This document shows, piece by piece, positions 1 to 8,726 of a stretch of 27,794 nucleotides of DNA. The DNA comes from Bacteroidia bacterium (GTDB taxonomy: Bacteria; Bacteroidota; Bacteroidia; Bacteroidales; CAJPTX01): contig CAJPTS010000003.1 in assembly GCA_905373625.1 (NCBI GenBank), positions 1-27,794 on the forward strand. The letters run 5' to 3'. A program made the position numbers and the translations under genes. How positions within the stretch are numbered: position 1 is the first letter of the stretch; each line of letters starts with the position of its first letter. The notes under the pieces are model-generated. The model saw nothing but the letters and a program-made list of their open reading frames with translations, ran no database searches and was not told the origin of the DNA.

Positions 1-10
1 AAGCGATATC

Positions 11-2401
11 TTATTGTTTCACAACCCTATATGTCTTCACCGCACCGTTTTCTGATGTGAGGCGTAACAGATACATACCTGCGGGGAGCGATGCGGTGTT
101 AATGAGCGTTTCTGCGCATTCTAAGCCCCCAAAAGCGACCTCTACGCCCTGCGTATTGTACAATGTATATCTCCCGCGCACGTCACCGTTTGAAATGCGT
201 AATTGAGTTTCAAACGGATTGGGAGCTACGATAACGTTAGCGAACACCGCGTCTTCTACGGCTGTAGGTGGAATTACAGTTACCTTACAGGTATTGGTTA
301 CAGATTCATACTTCTCGCTTACGGCGGTGATTGTCGTTTCGCCTGCTGCTATGCCTTTTACTTTTCCATGCTCGTCTACTGTGGCAATTGTCGGATCGTT
401 CGAGCTCCATTTCACTCCCTTATGCGTTGCAGTAATTGGGACAAAGTTAAGGCTAAGCGTGGTCTCTTTATCTACTTCTAGGGTCGTTTCCGAAGGAGAG
501 ATTGTTATGCCAGTAAGTATTACATCTTCGGCTGTAACAGTGAAAGAACATGTTGCAGTATACCCCCCTTCTTTTGTGGTTACCGTGATGTTTGCTGTTC
601 CCACCGCTTTAGCTTCAACCACTCCTGCGTCAGAGACCGTAGCAACAGCATCGTTAGAAGAGCTCCATGTTACCCCTTTGTTAGTTGCATTTGCAGGTTC
701 TACCGTAGCTAGGAGTGTAAACGAATCGCCTATCTTTAGCGTAAGGTTATTGTATGCCAATTTTACACCTGTTACTGTAGGAGCTATTACCACGTTTTCG
801 GCTGTATTTCCGTCCTTATCTACTACTTTGTTTTTATCCGCATCGTAGTGCGCCCCTTCGGGCTGGAGAATTGAGCAGTTCTTTAGGGTAAGGGAGGACA
901 CATTCTCAATTCTTTTTGCTTTCACTACGGCGTTGTCTATTTCAAGCGCGTAAGGGTATTCACCAGTTAGTACGTTCTCTGTTTCTACAGTACAATTACG
1001 AAAGGTTGTGCTGAACCTAACATCGCCCCCTTTCACCAACAACTTATCGTTGGTATTGCGTCCTACAATTGTTCCTTTACTTACCGAAATTGCATTTTCT
1101 GACGACAATTGCGTAATAGTGCATACGCCTTGCAACTGAATGGTTACTTCGCTATTTCTGCTTTCAAGCATATAGGTAGGAAAGCTCTCATATGATGCTG
1201 TAAGCTCAGCATTGTCAAGTAGCAACACTGGCTTTTCGCCTTCAAGCGTCACACTTACTTTCCCCTTCTTCAAAACTCCTGCCTCAATTAACGCCTCTTG
1301 GAAAGTGTTTATATTATCAGTGCTTAATTGTACTGTTCCTATTCTAAGGGGGTACACTCTTCCGCCTTCAGTTGCATCACCTTGTATTACCCAATGTTTT
1401 TCTTTTATGAGTTTCGTGCGGGCGCTCTTAGCTGCTTCATTAAAATGAAGGTTGTTGGCTCTAAGTAAAAGATTCTCATTTATGTCTGCTTGCGCTGCCC
1501 AGCCGTCTAAGCTTTTGGAATAGTTCTCTATGCTCATACCACAATTTTGTAGTCCTAACCTCTCGCAGTTCTTAAGGTTCCAAGAACCCAAATTTTGGTT
1601 AAAAGCAGAGCAACCATCAAACATATACCCCATGCCTGTCACATTGCTAACAGTCCAGCCGCTGAGATCTTGGTTAAAAGCAGAACAACTCCGAAACATA
1701 CCATGCATGCTCGTCACATTGCTCACAGTCCAGCTACTAAGATCGTGGTTGAAAGCAGAACAACCAGAGAACATTTGCGACATGTCTGTCACATTGCTCA
1801 CATTCCAGCTACTGAGATCTTGGTTGAAAGCTGAACAACCAGAGAACATATCCCACATCTTTGTCACATTACTTACATTCCAACTACTAAGATCTTGGTT
1901 AAAAGAAGAACATTCATAGAACATACGATCCATGTTTGTCACATTGCTCAAGTCGGGCGTACCCACAGAGGAGGAAAACTGTATATTACTGCAAAAGGAA
2001 AAAGCCTTCTCCATGCTTTTCCAAGACACCGTTCCAAATTGTTCTACGGTTAGCAGATTCTCTGCACTGCCACGTTTTGATGTATCATCTTCAAAACGTA
2101 TGTACTCCACGCCTTCTGGTCCTGCTTCCACTAGTATCTCGCCATCTTCTGTGGGGGTGTAGGTATAGAAGTTCTCATTCTCTGTAATGGTAAGCGAAGC
2201 TTCTGTTTTTAGCTCAGTATTGTCCGAAGCTTTCTTAATCACCAGCTTGTAACCAGTTCCAAAGATCGGGATCTTCAACTCTTTGCCAGCTTCGCCTTTC
2301 CACCTTGTTATAAAGGGTTTTTCCTCGCCCTGTGCGGCAAAGGTGAAAAAGAGCAACGCGAGGGTTGCGATAAGAAAATACATGGTGCGTTTTATGCCCA
2401 T
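11..2401 (-). CDS. BspA-like repeat surface protein with Ig-like domains and T9SS sorting domain
   Basis: This 796-residue protein is probably a secreted or surface-attached adhesin. Residues 1-25 form a signal peptide ending in AAQG. Residues 151-275 hold five 25-residue BspA/DUF285 repeats of the form FNQDLSSWNVSNVTxMxxMF, visible in the DNA as an exact 75-base period at about 1590-1965. Residues 380-510 are beta-rich and may be a solenoid. Two bacterial Ig-like (Big_2) domains lie at about 543-623 and 628-710, each with a VTWSS or VKWSS core. Residues 720-796 resemble the type A T9SS C-terminal sorting domain, starting VAPNPFETQLRI and ending in a basic tail YRVVKQ. Known family biology predicts Sec export, then T9SS translocation with the CTD removed and the protein attached to the cell surface; porV in this window fits. 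A second ATG at codon 7 is possible. The gene is monocistronic as far as can be seen and divergent from its neighbour. The ligand is unknown. Confidence 0.93.
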   Translation of the reverse strand: MGIKRTMYFLIATLALLFFTFAAQGEEKPFITRWKGEAGKELKIPIFGTGYKLVIKKASDNTELKTEASLTITENENFYTYTPTEDGEILVEAGPEGVEYIRFEDDTSKRGSAENLLTVEQFGTVSWKSMEKAFSFCSNIQFSSSVGTPDLSNVTNMDRMFYECSSFNQDLSSWNVSNVTKMWDMFSGCSAFNQDLSSWNVSNVTDMSQMFSGCSAFNHDLSSWTVSNVTSMHGMFRSCSAFNQDLSGWTVSNVTGMGYMFDGCSAFNQNLGSWNLKNCERLGLQNCGMSIENYSKSLDGWAAQADINENLLLRANNLHFNEAAKSARTKLIKEKHWVIQGDATEGGRVYPLRIGTVQLSTDNINTFQEALIEAGVLKKGKVSVTLEGEKPVLLLDNAELTASYESFPTYMLESRNSEVTIQLQGVCTITQLSSENAISVSKGTIVGRNTNDKLLVKGGDVRFSTTFRNCTVETENVLTGEYPYALEIDNAVVKAKRIENVSSLTLKNCSILQPEGAHYDADKNKVVDKDGNTAENVVIAPTVTGVKLAYNNLTLKIGDSFTLLATVEPANATNKGVTWSSSNDAVATVSDAGVVEAKAVGTANITVTTKEGGYTATCSFTVTAEDVILTGITISPSETTLEVDKETTLSLNFVPITATHKGVKWSSNDPTIATVDEHGKVKGIAAGETTITAVSEKYESVTNTCKVTVIPPTAVEDAVFANVIVAPNPFETQLRISNGDVRGRYTLYNTQGVEVAFGGLECAETLINTASLPAGMYLLRLTSENGAVKTYRVVKQ

Positions 2402-2490
2402 TATGCAAAAATTTAATGGTTTAACAACTGGAAGGTAGAGTACTCACTCGCTTAAACTGTTTTAAGTGCTCTCTCCTTCGTCTTCCGTCA

Positions 2491-2498
2491 CAAAGATA
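2491..2498 (-). promoter_or_regulatory. Putative -7 promoter element for the BspA-like gene
   Basis: The minus strand reads TATCTTTG, a full match to the Bacteroidota -7 consensus TAnnTTTG, about 90 bases upstream of the ATG at 2401. I see no good TTTG/TTG element at the expected -33 position, so the call rests on the -7 box and its position. Confidence 0.45.
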
Positions 2499-2650
2499 AT
2501 ATGTAAATTCCCATTCATCGTTTTTTTTTAACCGTTAGTCAATCTAAATACATGGTTTAGGTAGTTAAAAGCTTTAAATTGAGACAAAAACGAGAGATAA
2601 ATAACGAAATAAATCTTGTACTCCGATGGGTAATTCGCGTAACTGGTTCA

Positions 2651-2685
2651 TTTTGTATCTGATTTTGTAATACGTAGATACAAAA
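2651..2685. repeat. Perfect 10-bp inverted repeat, 15-nt spacer
   Basis: TTTTGTATCT (2651-2660) and AGATACAAAA (2676-2685) are exact reverse complements. The AT-rich arms and lack of a following T run argue against an ordinary terminator. It lies between two divergent genes, so an operator is possible. Function is unknown. Confidence 0.5.
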
Positions 2686-2782
2686 ATACAGGGTGGTCTT
2701 CTAACTGCGACTGTCTCTTTGGAACAAGAGCTTTCTAATATTGACAACGTCTATAAAATAGATATCTGATGTATATATGTAA

Positions 2783-2790
2783 TACTTTTG
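2783..2790 (+). promoter_or_regulatory. Putative -7 promoter element for the helical-repeat/TonB receptor unit
   Basis: TACTTTTG matches the TAnnTTTG consensus. Transcription would begin near 2797, leaving a leader of about 16 bases before the ATG at 2813 but almost none before the ATG at 2801. This favours the downstream start. The element sits inside an 8-base inverted repeat, ATGTATAT (2769-2776) and ATATACAT (2792-2799), which could be an operator. No clear -33 box is seen. Confidence 0.45.
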
Positions 2791-2812
2791 CATATACATA
2801 ATGTTTGCGACA

Positions 2813-3571
2813 ATGATAAAGATTAAAGCACTTTTTTCTTTCCTCGTAGCCTTGTGTACAACACTACCTCTGTTTGCACAAGACCTCTCGTATTTACAGA
2901 ATGTCCAGTCGAAAATAGATAGCGCATTGACTCGCTCTTTTGCGCAACAGAATATTGCACCACTAGATTCTATACTTACGCAGCTTGCTGCGCTTACGCC
3001 TCAGAATAACCTCACCACTTATTGGCAAAGCTACGCACGTAGCATGGAGACTATTTATTTCATGAAAATGAAACAGACGGCGAAGGCGGAGAGCATAATA
3101 AATCGGGCATGCGATGATATGGAAAAGCTCGAAAAAAAGAATACAGAAGATTATGCCCTTTTAGCCTCCGTGCAGAACCTCGCCATACAGTTCCGCTCAG
3201 GGATGGGAGCGGGTAAACTCTCTAGTCAAGCGGTCGAGAATGCTCAAAAAGCTATACAGATGGATTCCACCAATCTCCGCGCGTGGTACGTACTCGGCAC
3301 GAATGATTTTTATACGCCCGCATTTTTTGGCGGTGGTAAGAAAACAGAACAATATCTGACAAAAGCGCTTTCGTGTCCAGCACAGCGCGTACCGAACCCT
3401 TACATGCCTTCGTGGGGACGCGAAGAGTCCTATCACCTATTGCTAACCTACTACGTTCAGAAAGAGCAGTATGAACCTGCACGCATACTTCTAAACGCAG
3501 CGAAAGCGGAATATCCTAACGGGCGGTGGTTTATTTCACAGTTCGAGCAGCAACTCAAAAAAGCAAATTAG
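2813..3571 (+). CDS. Exported helical-repeat (TPR-like) protein
   Basis: This 252-residue exported protein starts with a typical signal peptide (MIKIKALFSFLVAL, cleavage after LPLFA). The mature part is mostly helical, with repeat-like pairs such as SQAVENAQKAIQMDSTNLRA followed by WYVLG, and EQYLTKAL followed later by ARILLNAAKAEYPNGRW, as in tetratricopeptide repeats. I see no catalytic motif, so a periplasmic scaffold is the best guess. I chose the ATG at 2813: it gives a cleaner signal peptide and a real leader after the -7 box at 2783-2790. An in-frame ATG at 2801 would add four residues. The TonB receptor-like gene follows after 48 bases with no terminator between, so the two are probably co-transcribed and may work together. 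The repeat class is a judgement by eye. Confidence 0.8.
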   Translation: MIKIKALFSFLVALCTTLPLFAQDLSYLQNVQSKIDSALTRSFAQQNIAPLDSILTQLAALTPQNNLTTYWQSYARSMETIYFMKMKQTAKAESIINRACDDMEKLEKKNTEDYALLASVQNLAIQFRSGMGAGKLSSQAVENAQKAIQMDSTNLRAWYVLGTNDFYTPAFFGGGKKTEQYLTKALSCPAQRVPNPYMPSWGREESYHLLLTYYVQKEQYEPARILLNAAKAEYPNGRWFISQFEQQLKKAN

Positions 3572-3619
3572 CACGTCAGCCTCCAAATAAAAACGGCTAA
3601 GAGATAGTCTGCTGTAGGA

Positions 3620-5776
3620 ATGAACGTGCGGCATATATACATTCTTCTTTTATCTCTTTGTGTGAGCTCTGCACTCTGTGCACAGAGCGTTACTTTACAA
3701 GCGCGTGTGGCCGATAATACAGGTGCGCCGCTTTTTGCCGTAAACGTCTACTTAAAACAGCATGCACAAGTGGGGGCTATTACAGATCCCGAAGGACAGT
3801 TTCAACTTGTGCTGACAGAAAAAGATCTGCAAGACACGCTAGTAGTTTCCTATATAGGGTATCATACAGTTATGATACCGCTGCGGGGCACGTCAGGGCT
3901 TCCATCCGTTATAGTACTCAAAGAGGAGAACTACGTATTGGCCGACACCTACATTGTAGCCTCACCTTCCACGACGCGAGAATTCTCAGTGAAAGAGTTA
4001 AAGGTTCTGGATATTTACAATGACCCACGCGCAAGCGCTGACGTCTTGAAAGTGGTAACCTCCCACCCAGCTTCTACTAATACTACAGAAGGGGCAGAGC
4101 CCGAACTCCGCGGTAGCGCGGGTGCATTCTCGCGAGTGGTTTTTAACAATGTGCCCATCTACCACCCTGTAAGGAATGCAGAACTGGACGGTACGGGAGC
4201 GTTTAGTCTATTCTCCACCGAATTTATAGATAGGCAGAATACTTATGCGAGTAATGCCCCCTTGGCTTTTACCAATGCATTGGCTGGGGCGGTTGAAATA
4301 CACACAAAGCGTGAACTAGCGGCACGCTATACATCCGTTGTAGCCTCGCTCGCAACAGCCAGTGTCCTACATTCGCAACCCTTGGGCACGCATTCGTTTG
4401 TGCAGCTCTATGCCAACTATATGTATTCGCCTGCTTTTTTGGCACTTAACACCAAAACAAAAGCTGAAGGACTCTCGCTTTTTGGCTCATTAGACGGAGC
4501 TATTAACGCACACACCGTATTAGGGAAACGCGTAGCACTTAATCTCTATTCTTATGCTATTGGAGAACAATATGCGGCGCAGACTCATACATACGGATAT
4601 CTCGGAGAGGTGCGATATCGCAATAAACGGAACTTCAATGTGCTAAATATAGAAGCGCATTTTGGCGAGCTCTACTGGGTTACCAATGCGGGGTACGACC
4701 AAGCAAAAATGCATTACAGACTGGGTAATATAGATTTGCAAGAGCACCAACAAAATAGCTATGCCAGTACCATCCTGAAATATAATCCGTCATTTCTCTC
4801 TCTCGAAGCTGGGGTTATTTTTACCGACGAGCAGACGCGTCAGGAGGGTTTGTTCCCAAAGTATTATTTCGCACAGCGCCCCGAATCTCCAACAGTAAAG
4901 AGAGATTCTATGGCACTTTTTCGCTCGCTGGAAAGCTATCTTTACCTCAAGCATAACTTTGCCCAAAAGCTTACATGTGGGCTTGGCGGTCGTCTCCAGC
5001 TGCCCGTTTTTGGTCAACCGAACCGCCTCTCGGCTCAAGCTAATGCGAGATACGCATTTTTACCCCACCACGCCCTACTCTTGAGTCTAGGACAGTATTG
5101 GGGACATACAACTCCGCAGTACAATATATGGGAGTACCGCACTGCCTACTCGCAACAGGCGGCGTTAGATTATACCTACCGTTACAACGAACTGGAATTA
5201 CAATCAGCCCTCTACTATAAACAAGAGAAGACCACGGCAGTTGACGCCACGGACTATCGTGCCGACTCCGTAACTCGGCGGATGGCAGGGGGCGAGCTTT
5301 CCATAAGCAAACAGCTGGGCAATTTTTACATCTCTGCAAGCTACACGTATCTTTGGGCACGGGTTAAAATTGGCGGTACGTGGTACGATGCACTCAATCG
5401 GATGAACTACCTTGTAAAAAGCGTAATCTGCTATACAAGCCCGACGTGGGGCAAATTCTCACTGGCATTTTTAGCACACCCTGGACTCGCTTATACGCCT
5501 ATTAGAGGCAGCTTTACGACCCCAGATCAAATCATCCCTCTTTGGGGCGAATACGGCGCGGCACACTACAATGCTTATCAGACCCTAGACCTCTCCTACA
5601 ACAAAGTCTGGTTTCTAGGTGAGCGCTCCATGCTTATTCTCTTTGCCTCCGTGCGCAATATACTAGATCGGCAAAATCAGAACAGAGCCATCTACGCTGA
5701 AGACTATTCGCACCGCACCCAGTGGCGTCACTACGGGCGTCGAGTCTTTTATCTCGGCGTGTCGTACAGTTTTTAA
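3620..5776 (+). CDS. TonB-dependent receptor-like outer membrane protein
   Basis: A 718-residue outer membrane beta-barrel protein. A signal peptide (about 1-21, ending LCAQS) is followed by a carboxypeptidase-regulatory-like beta-sandwich (about 23-105; GAPLFAVNVYLK, GAITDPEGQFQL, VVSYIGYHT), the N-terminal extension usual in Bacteroidota TonB receptors. A plug-like domain follows (about 125-235; ADVLKVVTSHP, GAEPELRGSAGAFSRVV), then a barrel ending in the C-terminal aromatic motif YLGVSYSF. It is shorter than SusC proteins (about 1000 residues) and nearer to siderophore, metal or small-molecule receptors. No SusD partner is adjacent. GTAGGA lies just before the ATG. The substrate cannot be told from sequence; the upstream helical-repeat protein is the only likely partner. 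Confidence 0.88.
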   Translation: MNVRHIYILLLSLCVSSALCAQSVTLQARVADNTGAPLFAVNVYLKQHAQVGAITDPEGQFQLVLTEKDLQDTLVVSYIGYHTVMIPLRGTSGLPSVIVLKEENYVLADTYIVASPSTTREFSVKELKVLDIYNDPRASADVLKVVTSHPASTNTTEGAEPELRGSAGAFSRVVFNNVPIYHPVRNAELDGTGAFSLFSTEFIDRQNTYASNAPLAFTNALAGAVEIHTKRELAARYTSVVASLATASVLHSQPLGTHSFVQLYANYMYSPAFLALNTKTKAEGLSLFGSLDGAINAHTVLGKRVALNLYSYAIGEQYAAQTHTYGYLGEVRYRNKRNFNVLNIEAHFGELYWVTNAGYDQAKMHYRLGNIDLQEHQQNSYASTILKYNPSFLSLEAGVIFTDEQTRQEGLFPKYYFAQRPESPTVKRDSMALFRSLESYLYLKHNFAQKLTCGLGGRLQLPVFGQPNRLSAQANARYAFLPHHALLLSLGQYWGHTTPQYNIWEYRTAYSQQAALDYTYRYNELELQSALYYKQEKTTAVDATDYRADSVTRRMAGGELSISKQLGNFYISASYTYLWARVKIGGTWYDALNRMNYLVKSVICYTSPTWGKFSLAFLAHPGLAYTPIRGSFTTPDQIIPLWGEYGAAHYNAYQTLDLSYNKVWFLGERSMLILFASVRNILDRQNQNRAIYAEDYSHRTQWRHYGRRVFYLGVSYSF

Positions 5777-5793
5777 TTAGCCCACACTCAGAA

Positions 5794-6980
5794 CTACGGC
5801 AATTCTATCAGTTGTTCGTGCTCAGTGGTAGTAAATTCGTAGTGTTTTTCCGTCCCGTCAGGCAAGAAGTACTTGAATAAGTACGCATGGTTCTTCAAGA
5901 GCGTGAAAGTTAGGAAATCATTAAGGTCATACGTACCGTCTTTTGTGCGCCCACCATCTATCTGCCCATTGGCATCGAAAACATCTACATTTACAGCAAT
6001 GCGATTATCCCCCTCTCGGTTCGCACCACGATAGGTTACCTTCACGGGGATGTAGTCTCCTTTTAGCTTTTCGTCTTGCTCTTTTTGATAGATGTCTACG
6101 TAACGCTTCGTTACATTTTCAGCATAAACATACCGTATGGTAGAATCCCAGACCAATGGAAAGGAGAGACCTGTCGGTCGGAAAGAGGTCGCATAGATGG
6201 CATGTAACGAGTCGTGCTCGTCTGCTCTACCCGCACTAGACATAAACCAACTCTGGTTGAGTCCCGAAGGGTAATATTCCGTAAAATACCACGAGCCGTT
6301 AATCCATACTTCGTTCCAGTTGTGGTTACCGCGTTGTCATACCAATTGGGCGTACCCGCTATGCGCGACGGTATTGCCACTGCACGAAAGGCATCGGTGA
6401 GGAGGATGGAGAGCCCGCTACAAGACGCCATATTTTGTCGCATTGATTCGTAGGGACTTTGGTCGGGTTTTTCGCGCTGCGTGTTGTAATCCACAAGGAG
6501 TTCATTGCGGATGTGCTTGTTTACACTATCTATGGCAGCAGTAATCTCTGTCACGCCCTCAAGGTATTTTGCGAAACGTTGGTAGAAGTCTTTACGCCAG
6601 TTATCGCGCGTTTCGTTTAGGACGCAGTATGGTAGTACATCGTTGAAAAAGACTTCGTTGGGCAGCGTCTTTCCCCATGCAAAGCGATTTTTTGCTTGGT
6701 AGGCATATTCCACATTTTCAAGGATAAATGAGGCGGGGAGAGCAAGTAGATCTCGCTCAGGCATATAGGCAATGAGAAATGCAACAGCTTCCGCTTGTTC
6801 TGCTGGAGCATTTGCTATTGCTTTGCGGAGTTCACCTGCATTACTACCCGCACGCAGCATAGCCTCATCAAGTTTTGCATGGTACGCCTCGGGGATATTC
6901 TGATAGGGAGCAGTGCTACAGCTGTAAAACAGAATTGTGGGAATAAGAAGGGTGACAAATACGCGCAGATAGTTAGACAT
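5794..6980 (-). pseudogene. Transglutaminase-like lipoprotein gene, frameshifted
   Basis: Two overlapping minus-strand frames make one gene. The first (6980 down to about 6330) has a lipoprotein signal with Cys at residue 21 and a transglutaminase-like segment RQNMASCSGLSILL with putative catalytic Cys187, then AIPSRIAGTPNWYDNA. It then runs out of frame to a stop near 6111. The second frame resumes with GNHNWNEVWINGSWYFTEYY, carrying the expected catalytic His, and runs to 5794. Adding one G near 6329-6331 (GCG GGT) joins them as NWYDNAGNHNWNEVW and makes the length 1188 bases, or 395 residues. The lesion separates Cys from His, so the product as read would be inactive. A sequencing error is the alternative. 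The intact protein would be an envelope protease-like or crosslinking enzyme; substrate unknown. It converges on the TonB receptor-like gene with a 17-base gap. Confidence 0.87.
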
Positions 6981-7008
6981 TGAGATGTTATCATTTCGTT
7001 TTTATGCT

Positions 7009-7016
7009 TAAAGGTA
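7009..7016 (-). promoter_or_regulatory. Possible -7 element for the transglutaminase-like gene
   Basis: The minus strand reads TACCTTTA, seven of eight matches to TAnnTTTG, about 29 bases upstream of the ATG at 6980. No -33 box was recognised. Confidence 0.3.
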
Positions 7017-7042
7017 GGAAAAATTAGGCGGTTAGTTTGTTG

Positions 7043-7050
7043 TATTTTTG
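7043..7050 (+). promoter_or_regulatory. Putative -7 element for the AAA ATPase remnant
   Basis: TATTTTTG is a full match to TAnnTTTG, 35 bases upstream of the ATG at 7085. A Shine-Dalgarno-like AGGA is also present just before that ATG. The 5' control region therefore seems intact although the gene is truncated. Confidence 0.45.
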
Positions 7051-7084
7051 TAAGCCGATGTCGTAATAGTGGGAGATTAGGAAA

Positions 7085-7405
7085 ATGAGTCAGAGTAGTA
7101 TTGACTATATCGAGTTAAGGGGGTACAAGTCTATTCGCGACTCACGCATAGAAATTCGCCCTATCAACGTCCTGATTGGTGCCAATGGAAGTGGGAAGAG
7201 TAATTTCCTCTCCTTTTTCGATTTCCTACGGGTGCTTTATGAACAGAACCTTAGAGAATACGTGTCATTACGCGGCGGAGAAGAAAAATTCCTTTTCTGC
7301 GGCAAAAAGACAACGCCAGAACTTTATTTTCACGTGGAATTCAATGGGATTCTGAATGGTTATTGGGCTCTTCTCTTGCCTCCCAACTCTCTACAAACAC
7401 ACTAA
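7085..7405 (+). pseudogene. N-terminal remnant of an AAA-family (AAA_21-like) ATPase
   Basis: The 106-residue frame begins like a RecF/SMC-type AAA ATPase: IDYIELRGYKSIRDS, then INVLIGANGSGKSNFLSFF, a complete Walker A (GANGSGKS). From memory of the family, full proteins are usually 350 residues or more and carry signature and Walker B motifs, which are absent here. The frame degrades after HVEFNGILNGYW and stops at 7403-7405, on top of the stop codon of the converging glucosaminidase gene at 7402-7404. The downstream DNA belongs to that gene, so the 3' two thirds have been lost rather than shifted out of frame. The ATPase cannot be functional as read. Many relatives act in defence or nuclease pairs, but no partner remains here. 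Confidence 0.82.
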
Positions 7406-8388
7406 CTCTTAGGCGCCTTTTTGCGTAAATAAAGCAGCTGTCCCACTTCAGGCTCTTCGCCCTTTGCCATTCGGTTGCGTTTGTAAATATACTTGCTCTT
7501 GATGGCGTATTTTTGCGCAATGGAATAGACCGTCTCGCCTGGTTCTACAACGTGTACAGAATGGTTTACTTCTGCCTTCCGACGTTTGGGCTGTATGTAC
7601 AGCTCAGTTCCAGGTGGCGGTAATACCCGCTCGGGGAGTTCGTTGTACCTAGCCAATTCCCACGGCATCATTTCCATGGCACGCGTAAGCGATAAGTAGG
7701 TATCGTGCTGCTGTACTATGATATATTGCACACGATTCCTTTCATAGATTTGGTGCTCCTCGCCCATTTTAATCTCATACTCGGGCTCTTTGGCAAGTTC
7801 GCGCTGCGTACCTACTGTTGGTGAAGCCACTTCTATTTTTATCCCCGTGTCATAAACTGCAAGCCCTTCCTCTTCTATAATGCGGATGAGATGATCTGCA
7901 TACTTGGGATCGGTTGCATAGCCCGCTTTCTTTAATCCTCTTGCCCAGCCTTTGTAGTCTGTAGGCTCTAGATCAAAAAGAAAAGCGTAACGACGTGCAC
8001 CGCGTAGAAAGAGCGAATGGTCTTCGAAAGAGTGGTCGGCACTTTTGTATACCCGGAAGCATTCGCCTTTGGCGTCGTCATCTTGGTACATCTTTTTGCC
8101 CTTCCAACTCTTATGACACTTTATACCAAAATGATTGTTTCCTTCCGCAGCTAACGCACTCAAACCATTACGGCTTTCGAGCATCCCCTGTGCGAGCGTG
8201 ATACTGGCAGGCACTCCATAAAGCTTCATCTGCTCTATGGCCATGTCCTTATATTTGTCGCGATAGGCTGTTCGCTGCTCCTTCAGCTTAGATTGAGCAT
8301 AAACAACGCTCGAAAAGCCTAAAAATAAAAAAAAGCCTAGAGCAACCACACAGATTACTCTAGGCATTTGCCATTGCACTCTACTCAT
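7402..8388 (-). CDS. Glucosaminidase (FlgJ/LytG-type) with two LysM domains
   Basis: A 328-residue exported peptidoglycan hydrolase. A signal peptide (1-31, ending VVYA) leads into an endo-beta-N-acetylglucosaminidase domain (about 44-180) with the hallmark ITLAQGMLESRNG, where Glu71 is the expected catalytic acid, followed by GNNHFGIKCHKSWKGKK and a YATDPKYADHLIRII segment. Two C-terminal LysM domains follow, one divergent (about 205-260) and one clear (about 273-325; VEPGETVYSIAQKYAI). It should cleave glycan strands in the periplasm. I chose the ATG at 8388 because the frame extends to a GTG at 8415 that abuts the previous stop and would spoil the signal peptide; the ATG at 8367 is also possible. 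It lies just after the nifU-like gene and is probably co-transcribed, an odd pairing with Fe-S genes. Confidence 0.9.
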   Translation of the reverse strand: MSRVQWQMPRVICVVALGFFLFLGFSSVVYAQSKLKEQRTAYRDKYKDMAIEQMKLYGVPASITLAQGMLESRNGLSALAAEGNNHFGIKCHKSWKGKKMYQDDDAKGECFRVYKSADHSFEDHSLFLRGARRYAFLFDLEPTDYKGWARGLKKAGYATDPKYADHLIRIIEEEGLAVYDTGIKIEVASPTVGTQRELAKEPEYEIKMGEEHQIYERNRVQYIIVQQHDTYLSLTRAMEMMPWELARYNELPERVLPPPGTELYIQPKRRKAEVNHSVHVVEPGETVYSIAQKYAIKSKYIYKRNRMAKGEEPEVGQLLYLRKKAPKS

Positions 8389-8415
8389 ACGGCATTCATT
8401 CAAATCGACGTACAC

Positions 8416-8664
8416 TTATTCGTTTTCACGAAGCGCAACCACCTTTTTTACATCGGGGGCATAATGCATAATCGCCTGTACCACGCCATTATGAAGCGTC
8501 ATGGAACTATACGGACAAGAGCCGCAAGAACCAAGAAAGCGAACCGTAACGACAAGGTCATCGCTGATACTTTCCAGCTCCAGATCGCCGCCATCACTCT
8601 GCATGTAGGGACGCATACTCTCGATCGCGGTATTTACCTTTTGGCGTAACTCGTCGGAAACCAT
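8416..8664 (-). CDS. NifU C-terminal domain (Nfu-type) Fe-S scaffold protein
   Basis: An 82-residue protein made only of the NifU C-terminal domain. The key motif GSCGSCPYS supplies Cys47 and Cys50, the CxxC pair that in this family holds a 4Fe-4S cluster between two subunits. The segment MRPYMQSDGGDLEL is also typical. It should act in the cytoplasm as a scaffold or carrier passing clusters to target proteins. It lies between the Mrp-type ATPase (62 bases upstream) and the glucosaminidase, all on the same strand; Mrp and Nfu proteins both serve Fe-S assembly. A near-consensus -7 box (TTACTTTG, minus strand, 8686-8693) could give it its own promoter, but this is weak. Confidence 0.93.
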   Translation of the reverse strand: MVSDELRQKVNTAIESMRPYMQSDGGDLELESISDDLVVTVRFLGSCGSCPYSSMTLHNGVVQAIMHYAPDVKKVVALRENE

Positions 8665-8726
8665 TGTTTAGTAGTTTTTAGTTTGCAAAGTAAAAAATGT
8701 AATAACACATGGGAGAGAAGGTTGCT

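Larger units (their letters stand above)
2402..2800. other. Divergent intergenic region without a gene
   Basis: About 400 AT-rich bases separate the divergent BspA-like and helical-repeat genes. No convincing reading frame is present. The region holds -7-like boxes facing each way (2491-2498 minus, 2783-2790 plus), a third minus-strand match TATTTTTG at 2681-2688, a perfect 10-base inverted repeat at 2651-2660/2676-2685 and an 8-base inverted repeat at 2769-2776/2792-2799. It most likely holds the control elements of both genes. Confidence 0.6.

Noticed and set aside
219..848. 209-codon plus-strand frame
   Set aside because: It is antisense to the Ig-like domains, has no signal or family features, and reflects the codon bias of the real gene.
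1590..1965. 75-base direct repeats that could suggest a CRISPR array or minisatellite
   Set aside because: They are in frame in the BspA-like gene and encode 25-residue DUF285 repeats; there are no separate spacers.
5794..7405. An insertion sequence or phage as cause of the broken genes
   Set aside because: No transposase, integrase, terminal inverted repeat or target duplication was seen near them.
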